NCBI GenBank assembly: GCA_003153975.1
Contig: PMBZ01000030.1
Span: 365 to 38,447, forward strand
DNA length: 38,083 nucleotides
Reading direction: 5' to 3'
Source: Hyphomicrobiales bacterium
GTDB lineage: Bacteria; Pseudomonadota; Alphaproteobacteria; Rhizobiales; Rhodomicrobiaceae
A program made the translations under genes and the position numbers. Below are positions 31,759 to 38,083 of this stretch, piece after piece. Within the stretch, counting starts at the first letter, position 1. The number at the start of each line of letters is the position of its first letter. The notes below the pieces were generated by a model. It was given only the letters and a program-made list of their open reading frames with translations, was not told the origin of the DNA and did no database searches.

Positions 31759-34506
31759 CTAGTACACGTCTCCCGTGCCCGGTGCCCGGCCGTAAGGCCG
31801 CGGATAGCCATTCCCGGGCGGCGGATAGGTATTGCCCGCGCTCGGCGGATAGGGTTGCGTCGAGCCGCCTCCCGTTGGGTAGGGCTGCGGGGAACCGCCG
31901 CCAGATCCAGAGGGCGTGCCGCTTCCCCAAGGGGCCGTTCCCCCATTCGGGTCTTCACCGCCCTCGGCAACGGGATAAGTTCCTTCCGCAGGCTCCGTGC
32001 CCGGCTTGAAGTACTCCTCGATGGCGTCGGGGTCGTTCCGTTCCGTCCTGAGGCCAGTTTTTTTATTCACCATCACCATCCGGATGTCGGGCGGCGTACG
32101 GAACGGAATAGCGGGCTTATCCTTCAAGGCGAGCTTGAAAAAGTCCGCGAAAATCGGCGCGGCGAGTTCGCCGCCGGTTTCGCCGTGGCCCATCGGCTGC
32201 GGGTTGTCGTAGCCGATGAATACGCCCATGGCGATGTCGGGCGAGAAGCCGATGAACCATGCGTCCTTTTCGTCGTTGGTCGTGCCGGTCTTGCCGCCCA
32301 GTGGCTTGCCAACCCTCTTGTGGATGAGGGCGCCAGTGCCGCGAAGCGCCACACCTTCCAGCATCGACGTGACCTGGTAGGCGGTCATCGGGTCGACGAT
32401 CTGCTGGCGGTCGTCGGCAAGCTGCGGCACTTCCTGCCCACGCCAGGCATCCGCATCGCAATTGTCGCAGGTGCGGCCATCGTGCCGCCAGACGGTCCGG
32501 CCGTAACGATCCTGGATACGGTCTATGAAGGTCCATTTGATCTTCTTGCCGCCGTTCACGAACATGCTGTAGGCTGCGGTCAATCGCATGAGCGTCGTCT
32601 CGCCGGCGCCAAGGGCCATCGAAAGCAGCGGCGGCAGGTCGTCGTAGACGCCGAAGCGGTGGGCATATTCGCTCACGATGGGCATGCCCACATCCTGCGC
32701 GAGCCGGATGGTCATCAGGTTCCGCGACTTCTCGATGCCGATGCGCAGAGGCTGCGGCCCGTGCACTTGCTTGTCGTAGTTGGCCGGCCGCCACAGGCCT
32801 TGGTTGTTGCCCTGGTCGATGGCGATGACGGCATCGTTCACAATCGTGGACGGCGTATAGCCGTTGTCGAGCGCGGCCGCATAGACGATGGGCTTGAACG
32901 AGGAGCCGGGCTGCCGACGCGCCTGCACCGCGCGGTCGAACTGGCTTTCCGCGAAGCTGAAGCCGCCGACCAGTGCCAGAATCCGGCCGTTATGCGGGTC
33001 CATGACCACGGTAGCGCCGCCGATTTGCGGGACCTGCATCAGTTGCCACGGCGGCGGAATGAGCTTCGGCTCGCCCTTGGGCGGCTTGCCGCCGGGCGGG
33101 GTTTCCCTGACCTCCCTCACGGGCGGATCAAGCTCGGTCGGCGGTGAAACGTAGACAACGTCACCGGCGGACAGAACGTCGTTCACGCCAAGCGTGTTTT
33201 TGGGCCTGGCCTTGAGCTTCGGGGTGTCGAAAGCCCATTTGACGCCCTCGATTGGTAGTTCGGTCGTCTTGCGGCCCGCGTCGACCGTGCCATTCGGCAG
33301 CCGCGCCGGCTCCAGGCCGATAACGGCCTTGTCCTTGCCCGCTTGCAGCACAACCCCGAGACGCCATGGCTCGACATCCGACAGGGCCGGTATCTCCACG
33401 AGCTTTTTGCCCCAGTCGCCCTCCGCAACGTCGATGTGCGAAAGAGGCCCGCGCCAGCCGCCATGCTTCCGGTCGAAATTCACAAGCCCCGCGCGAAGCG
33501 CCGCGCGCGCCATCAACTGCAAGTCGGGATTGAGCGTGGAGCGAACCGAGTAGCCGCCGGTCAGAAGGCTTGAGTTGGTGGGATCGTTCTCGTCCTGGCC
33601 GTAGATGTCGACCAGCGAGCGCCGCACCTCCTCGGCGAAGTATTCCGCGGCAAAGGTAGACGGCCCGACCTGCCGGGTCGTCATCTCCAGCGGCATCTTC
33701 TTGGCGTTTTCCGCATCGGCAGCCGTGATGAATTTCAGCTTCACCATGTTGTCGATGGTGTCGTTCCGGCGTCCCAGCGCGCCTACGTAGTGCTTGGAAC
33801 CAGGCCGCGCCGTGGTTAGCTGGTACTTCGAGGGCTCCTTGGGCAGCGCCGCGAGATAGGCGGCCTCATGGATTTCCAGCTCGTGCAGTTCCTTGCCGAA
33901 ATAGCGCAAGCCCGCCGCCGCCACACCGTAGGCGCCGGCGCCGAGATAGATTTGATTGAGATAAAGGTCGAGGACTTGATCCTTGCTGAAGGTGCGGTCG
34001 ATGCGGATCGCGAGGATCGCCTCCTTCGCCTTGCGCCAGTAAGTTTGCTCGCTCGAAAGCAGGAAGTTCTTGGCCACCTGCTGAGTGATCGTGGAGGCGC
34101 CTTCCTTCTTGTGCCTGATCAGGTTGTTGTAGGCCGCGCGCGCGACGCCCTGCATGTCGATGCCGTTGTGCTCGTAGAAGTGCTGATCCTCCGCGGCCAG
34201 GAACGCATTGATCACCATCCTGGGCATGACCTGGACGGGCACGTAGATGCGGCGCTCCTTGGCGAACTCCGCGATCAGCCTGCCGTCGCCCGCGTGCACG
34301 CGCGTGATGACGGGCGGCTTATAATTCCGCAGCCTTTCGTAGTCAGGCAAATCCTTGGAGACCTGCCATAGAAGATACGCCGCGCCGCCAGCGGCAGCGA
34401 GGAATACAAAAACGCCTGCGGTGAACGCGAAGCCCAAGAAACTCAACAACCAGTTTCTGCGCCGTCTTTTCTTGACGGGTGGCTTCACGGATAAATTGAT
34501 TCGCAT
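31759..34506 (-). CDS. mrcA: Penicillin-binding protein 1A, bifunctional (glycosyltransferase-transpeptidase)
   Basis: A 915-residue inner-membrane enzyme that polymerises and cross-links peptidoglycan. A basic cytoplasmic N-tail (KKRRRRNW) precedes one anchor helix (about residues 19-48). The GT51 domain has the catalytic Glu in LAAEDQHFYEHNGIDM and the GASTITQQVAKN block. An OB/linker region follows. The transpeptidase has SxxK in GSSFKPIVY, SxN in KSRNLMT and KTG in GGKTGTTNDE. After the last domain there is an 80-residue Pro/Gly/Tyr-rich tail with repeats such as PQPYPTGGG and TQPYPPSAG, disordered and periplasmic. AGGAACTG precedes the ATG. It is probably co-transcribed with prfB and lies downstream of the amidase. 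Confidence 0.97.
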   Translation of the reverse strand: MRINLSVKPPVKKRRRRNWLLSFLGFAFTAGVFVFLAAAGGAAYLLWQVSKDLPDYERLRNYKPPVITRVHAGDGRLIAEFAKERRIYVPVQVMPRMVINAFLAAEDQHFYEHNGIDMQGVARAAYNNLIRHKKEGASTITQQVAKNFLLSSEQTYWRKAKEAILAIRIDRTFSKDQVLDLYLNQIYLGAGAYGVAAAGLRYFGKELHELEIHEAAYLAALPKEPSKYQLTTARPGSKHYVGALGRRNDTIDNMVKLKFITAADAENAKKMPLEMTTRQVGPSTFAAEYFAEEVRRSLVDIYGQDENDPTNSSLLTGGYSVRSTLNPDLQLMARAALRAGLVNFDRKHGGWRGPLSHIDVAEGDWGKKLVEIPALSDVEPWRLGVVLQAGKDKAVIGLEPARLPNGTVDAGRKTTELPIEGVKWAFDTPKLKARPKNTLGVNDVLSAGDVVYVSPPTELDPPVREVRETPPGGKPPKGEPKLIPPPWQLMQVPQIGGATVVMDPHNGRILALVGGFSFAESQFDRAVQARRQPGSSFKPIVYAAALDNGYTPSTIVNDAVIAIDQGNNQGLWRPANYDKQVHGPQPLRIGIEKSRNLMTIRLAQDVGMPIVSEYAHRFGVYDDLPPLLSMALGAGETTLMRLTAAYSMFVNGGKKIKWTFIDRIQDRYGRTVWRHDGRTCDNCDADAWRGQEVPQLADDRQQIVDPMTAYQVTSMLEGVALRGTGALIHKRVGKPLGGKTGTTNDEKDAWFIGFSPDIAMGVFIGYDNPQPMGHGETGGELAAPIFADFFKLALKDKPAIPFRTPPDIRMVMVNKKTGLRTERNDPDAIEEYFKPGTEPAEGTYPVAEGGEDPNGGTAPWGSGTPSGSGGGSPQPYPTGGGSTQPYPPSAGNTYPPPGNGYPRPYGRAPGTGDVY

Positions 34507-34663
34507 CAGTTCCTAGCCTGTTCATGCGGTAGGCGCCGCGGGGCCGGGCCGCGGCCGCGGACATCTACGCCAGCATCACGACCATAGCCGCATAGCCAAA
34601 TTGTGACAGCACATTATGTTCGTTGCCGGCGGCAAATCACAAGTTGGAACCGGCAGCAACCGT

Positions 34664-34678
34664 AAGTTAACGTAACTT
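34664..34678. promoter_or_regulatory. Small dyad between the amidase and PBP1a genes
   Basis: AAGTTA-ACG-TAACTT, perfect 6-bp arms with a 3-base centre, sits in the 241-bp gap between the amidase stop codon and the PBP1a start, about 160 bp upstream of the latter. It may be an operator or a chance dyad. Confidence 0.25.
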
Positions 34679-34747
34679 TCCGGTCAGCGCACCTAAAGCG
34701 TGCGCAGATCCTGTTGCCATTCCGCAACGCCGGCGGCCCCGCGTCCT

Positions 34748-35995
34748 TTACAACGGTATCCGGGCGATCCGCTCCGACATGAACTCGGACACGGCGGCGG
34801 CCAGCGCCGTGGCGGTTTTCGCACGCCACTCCGGCGAGGTTAAGAGCTTTTCGTCCTCGATATGGCTCAGGTAGCCGAGTTCGATGAGTATCGCCGGCAC
34901 GCCCGCCGCCTTCAGCACGCGCAGATTGGCACTGCGCTGCGGCCGGAGATTGAATTTCATTTTGTCTTTCATGTGTTCGATCAGATAGTTGGCAAGTGCT
35001 AGCGACCTGTTCTTCTTGCCCCGGTTTTCAAGCTCGCCCAAAATGCTGCTGATCTCGGCCTTGACGGTGGCCGGCAGCGGCTGCTCGTTGCCGACACCGG
35101 CTTGCAAATCGGCCTTGTTCTCGTTTTGCGCGATCAGTTTTGCCTGCTCGTCGGACGCCGTTTCCGACAGGGTGTAGATCGTGCCGCCACGCACCTCTTG
35201 CACGTTCTTCTCGCCAAGCTTCTTCACGTCGAGCGCGTCGGCATGGATGGAGACGAGAAGGTCGGCCGTGGTCTCCGAGGCCATCCGCGCCCGCTCGTCG
35301 AGTTCCACGAAATCGTCGGTCGTTCTCGTCACGATAATGCGGAATTTCCCGGATTCCTCCAGTTTCTCCTTGAATACCTTACAAAATTCGAGCGTGACAT
35401 CCTTTTCAGGCGTGTTCGTGGAGTGGCCGTGCGCGCCTGCGTCAACCCCTCCATGCCCCGGATCGACGACGATCACCGGCCTTTTGTCTCCCAAATCTCT
35501 TTTCTGCTGGGAGGCGGCCTGCCCCTGATTCCCGGACTCCGGTGGCGGCGGCGCCTTGATCTTGGCGAGGAACGCTGTGTGGGTCGATTTCGTAAGCTCG
35601 ATCACCAGCCTGGCCGGCAACCCGTTTTCCGGCGGCAGCACGCCGGATTTCTCCACAAGCGCGGGCTCCGCCAGATCGATCACGATGCGCGACTTTCCCG
35701 CCGCGAGCCGTCCTGAGCGCGACGACAGCACGAGGCCGCGCCCGCCGGCCGGCACCTGGATATTGGCTTCGGGAAGATCGACGACGACCCTGTAGGGATC
35801 GCTGATGGAAAAGATGCGATACTCGGTGTTTTTCGAAAGGAAGGCCACATATCTCGTGTGCTCGCCGTCGCCACCGATCTCGGCAGTGACCGCGACCTGA
35901 CCGGCGGCCGCCACGGACGCTCCGGCCGGCAGCAGGGCAAGCAGGATCGCCCCGCAGTATGCCAGCTTCCTGGCTTGGCCTCCAACACTTCCCAT
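34748..35995 (-). CDS. amiC: N-acetylmuramoyl-L-alanine amidase (AmiC type, AMIN + Amidase_3)
   Basis: It removes stem peptides from peptidoglycan, mainly during septum splitting. The 415-residue product has a signal peptide (KLAYCGAILLALLPAGASVA). An AMIN domain follows at about residues 40-150 (YRIFSISDPYRVVVDLPEAN), which targets the septum. After a linker comes the zinc amidase: VIVVDPGHGGVDAGAHG with the first His, then a Glu-bearing segment, LLVSIHADALDV with the second His, and ILIELGYLSHIEDEKLL with the catalytic Glu. The ATG at 35995 has GGAGAG seven bases upstream and is favoured over a GTG five codons earlier. It precedes PBP1a on the same strand, grouping cell-wall enzymes. The gene symbol is a family name; the paralogue identity is not certain. 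Confidence 0.93.
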   Translation of the reverse strand: MGSVGGQARKLAYCGAILLALLPAGASVAAAGQVAVTAEIGGDGEHTRYVAFLSKNTEYRIFSISDPYRVVVDLPEANIQVPAGGRGLVLSSRSGRLAAGKSRIVIDLAEPALVEKSGVLPPENGLPARLVIELTKSTHTAFLAKIKAPPPPESGNQGQAASQQKRDLGDKRPVIVVDPGHGGVDAGAHGHSTNTPEKDVTLEFCKVFKEKLEESGKFRIIVTRTTDDFVELDERARMASETTADLLVSIHADALDVKKLGEKNVQEVRGGTIYTLSETASDEQAKLIAQNENKADLQAGVGNEQPLPATVKAEISSILGELENRGKKNRSLALANYLIEHMKDKMKFNLRPQRSANLRVLKAAGVPAILIELGYLSHIEDEKLLTSPEWRAKTATALAAAVSEFMSERIARIPL

Positions 35996-36010
35996 GCGCC
36001 GTCTCTCCAC

Positions 36011-36596
36011 ACCCGCTTGCAGCCTTGCGGTTATATCACTGTGTGGAACCGCGTCCAGAGCACTCGCCCCGGCAGCTACTTTTTAACATTTCGCAATCAC
36101 CCGCTTAGGTCTTGCTTGCGAGCAAGGCGAACACAACGTATTAGTGATATGTCAACCCTCTCCGGGTAAAGGATGGTTCTAAGCTGAGCCATCGGGTAGT
36201 CCGGGATCAGCGGGTGAAAATTTGGCAATCGCAAGGCACCCCCGATTCGGATCGGTGTGAAGTGGCGGTTGCCGGAAAACGCAACCAGGATGCTGAGTCC
36301 TGTACGGAAATAAAAAAGGGTAACGCCGCCTCACCGGCCAAAACGGCCGGCGGGCAGACGGCGATCCAGAAAAAAACGAATGTCAACCTCGCGCTTCAAC
36401 CCGCCTCGTTCGAAGAGTGCAAAATGCAGCCCGGCAACCGTGCCGGGGAACGGGAAGGCTTTTTCCAGCTTGACGCTGGAAGTACGCGGAACGCGCGCGA
36501 TCAACAAAAGCGGCCCCCGGCACAGCGGCCCGTTCGATCATGGGATCATGATTGCGAGGCCGGTTTTTGCCTATGGCGGCCCAGAAAGAATTCGCA
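36011..36596 (+). other. Divergent intergenic region and long rne 5' leader
   Basis: About 590 bp between the amidase and rne, with no convincing gene. On the plus strand it holds two stable hairpins, CCGGCC-AAAAC-GGCCGG (36334-36350) and CCCGGCA-ACCG-TGCCGGG (36430-36447), and the small dyad CCGAT-T-C-GGATCGG near 36242. A structured leader is known to mediate RNase E autoregulation in E. coli; whether these hairpins do so here is inference. No clear promoter consensus was found. Confidence 0.5.
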
Positions 36597-38083
36597 ATGG
36601 GAAACAAGATGTTAATCGATGCCACCCACCCGGAGGAGACCAGGGTGGTGGTGACGCGCGGCAATCGGGTTGAGGAGTTCGACTACGAATCGGCGACGCG
36701 CAAACAGCTCCGCGGAAATATCTATCTCGCTAAAATCGCTCGCATCGAGCCCTCTCTGCAGGCCGCGTTCGTAAACTATGGCGGAAACCGCCATGGCTTC
36801 CTGGCCTTCGCTGAAATCCACCCGGACTATTACCAGATCCCGGTGGCCGTCCGCGAAGCGATGATGAAGGAAGATGCCATCGACCGTCAGAACGACGCTT
36901 CCAATGGCGATAACGGGCATTCGGCAGAGGCGGCGCATGCCGGGGTAGAGCACGCGCCGGACGGCGTTTCAGAAGAGTCGCACGAAGAGTTCGCGGATGA
37001 CGCCGCCGCATCCCCCGAGGAGGCCGGCGAGGTGCAAGCCCAAGCGGCTGAGGAGGGGGACGGAACGCCTTCGCTGGAGGCGGTGCCCGAAAATACGCCG
37101 GAAGCCGGGGCAGAGCCGGAGCCCGTAAGCCCGGCCGCGCCCGTCAAGGCGTCCGGCAGGAAATCGCGCGAAGCTCCGATGCCGCTCGAAGCTACCTTGC
37201 CTGCCGTTATTTACGAGGAATTCACCGCCGCCGTGGCCCGCGCGGAAGAAGCCCGCGACGAAATCCCGGCGCATCCGGACGATGTCGAGACTCCCGAGGA
37301 GCGGGAGGCGGCGCAAGCCGCTTCCAGGCATGAGGATGCCGATGCTCCAGCCGCTCAAGAAGGGGAGCCGGCCGAAGCCGCCGCCGTCGCGCGGGAAACC
37401 TCTGGCGAGGAAGGCGAGCACGATCGCGGCGACGAGCACGAGCACTGGGAGCACCACAAGCGGGCGCACAGCGAAGGCGGCGGCGTGATCTCCGTGCCCG
37501 AAGCGCCAACCCCGGCCCCGGTCGAGGTTATAGGCTCCGAGGACGCGCTCGAAGAACTGCCGCAGCGGCACAAGAGGCGCTGGCGCCACTACAAGATCCA
37601 GGAGGTCATCAAGCGCAACCAGATTGTGCTGATCCAGGTTGTGAAGGAAGAGCGCGGCACCAAGGGCGCGGCGCTAACCAGCTATCTCTCGCTCGCCGGC
37701 CGCTACACCGTGCTGATGCCGAATACGCCGAGCGGCGGCGGCATCTCGCGCAAGATCACGGTCCCCGCCGACCGCAAGCGCCTCAAGGAGATCGCGCAGG
37801 AGCTGGAAGTACCGGAGGGCATGGGGCTCATCATCCGCACGGCCGGCGCCTCGCGCACCAAGGCCGAGATCAAGCGCGACTTCGAATATCTGCTGCGCCT
37901 GTGGGAGAACGTACGCGACCTGACGCTCAAATCGACCGCGCCCTGCCTCGTTTACGAGGAAGGCAACCTCATCAAGCGCTCGATCCGCGACCTCTATAAT
38001 AAAGACATCGACGAAATCCTGGTCGCGGGCGACGATGCGCACCGCGAGGCCAAGGAGTTCATGCGCATGCTCATGCCGAGCCA
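36597..38083 (+). CDS. rne: Ribonuclease E, N-terminal half (runs off the window)
   Basis: The central endoribonuclease of mRNA decay and rRNA/tRNA processing, scaffold of the degradosome. The 495 visible residues begin MGNKMLIDATHPEETRVVV, then QLRGNIYLAKIARIEPSLQA and YGGNRHGFLAFAEIHPDYYQ of the S1 domain. An acidic, low-complexity insertion spans roughly residues 93-325, rich in Glu, Ala and Pro with a His-rich patch (EHEHWEHHKRAH). The S1 domain resumes with KIQEVIKRNQIVLIQVVKEE, followed by the RNase H-like part (GLIIRTAGASRTKAEIKRDF). The catalytic DNase I-like domain is beyond the window. The ATG at 36597 is used because MxNKMLIDATHPEETR is the family start; the ATG at 36609 is four codons in. 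The ribosome site is weak. Large S1 insertions are known in alphaproteobacterial RNase E. Confidence 0.97.
   Translation, partial: MGNKMLIDATHPEETRVVVTRGNRVEEFDYESATRKQLRGNIYLAKIARIEPSLQAAFVNYGGNRHGFLAFAEIHPDYYQIPVAVREAMMKEDAIDRQNDASNGDNGHSAEAAHAGVEHAPDGVSEESHEEFADDAAASPEEAGEVQAQAAEEGDGTPSLEAVPENTPEAGAEPEPVSPAAPVKASGRKSREAPMPLEATLPAVIYEEFTAAVARAEEARDEIPAHPDDVETPEEREAAQAASRHEDADAPAAQEGEPAEAAAVARETSGEEGEHDRGDEHEHWEHHKRAHSEGGGVISVPEAPTPAPVEVIGSEDALEELPQRHKRRWRHYKIQEVIKRNQIVLIQVVKEERGTKGAALTSYLSLAGRYTVLMPNTPSGGGISRKITVPADRKRLKEIAQELEVPEGMGLIIRTAGASRTKAEIKRDFEYLLRLWENVRDLTLKSTAPCLVYEEGNLIKRSIRDLYNKDIDEILVAGDDAHREAKEFMRMLMPS

Noticed and set aside
31595-31930. Separate 111-codon minus-strand gene between prfB and PBP1a
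   Set aside because: Its last 23 codons are the zero-frame start of prfB before the frameshift; the earlier part overlaps the PBP1a 3' end.
36214-36615. 133-codon plus-strand frame upstream of rne
   Set aside because: It overlaps the rne start in another frame and includes the leader hairpins; no protein features.

Overview
The window is GC-rich chromosomal DNA from an alphaproteobacterium, most likely of the Hyphomicrobiales (Rhizobiales). Supporting signs are a CIRCE-controlled groESL, an alphaproteobacterial petABC (cytochrome bc1) operon with a CBP3-type assembly chaperone, DUF992 and DUF2852 proteins, an HWE histidine kinase, a PodJ-like Sel1 protein and an RNase E with a long acidic insertion in its S1 domain. 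I cannot name the genus from sequence alone. No rRNA, tRNA, CRISPR array, intact insertion sequence or prophage was seen.

Layout. 1-1.4 kb: groEL (partial), groES with CIRCE/promoter, a 60-residue protein and acylphosphatase, all on the minus strand. 1.7-6.7 kb: a MEDS-PAS-GAF-PAS-PAS-HWE sensor kinase, a DUF2852 membrane protein and a FadL-type outer-membrane protein, on the plus strand. 6.7-11 kb: an unpaired DUF1778 (TacA-like) antitoxin, YjbQ, a PodJ-like Sel1 protein and a DUF992 protein. 11.1-15.5 kb: an RND efflux permease and its adaptor. 15.8-18 kb: two small uncharacterised genes and an SDR/DoxX-like fusion. 18-19.2 kb: a gene-poor stretch rich in repeats and hairpins. 19.2-23.6 kb: hemF, trmL and petABC. 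23.6-27 kb: a 161-bp full-length hairpin element, an Omp25-like porin, TrmO, a methyltransferase, a dispersed repeat and a HIT hydrolase. 27.2-30.5 kb: a MoeB/ThiF adenylyltransferase, the CBP3-like chaperone, an MltB-type lytic transglycosylase and an uncharacterised gene. 30.5-38 kb: prfB with a programmed +1 frameshift, PBP1a, an AmiC-type amidase, then the divergent rne (partial).

Functional themes are core housekeeping: protein folding, bc1 respiration and its assembly, haem synthesis, tRNA modification, and cell-wall synthesis and turnover (PBP1a, amidase, MltB). Envelope proteins (two beta-barrels, the RND pump, the PodJ-like protein) and one orphan sensor kinase lie among these.

The least explained content is not coding. 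It comprises a 161-bp imperfect palindrome with 23-bp terminal inverted repeats after petC, and two diverged copies of a roughly 185-bp intergenic repeat at 18.3 and 26.3 kb. There are also two copies of a REP-like GC-rich element at 11.0 and 20.1 kb, and a long stable hairpin at 18.9 kb. I did not find a clear new multi-gene system; these repeats are the best candidates for something undescribed.
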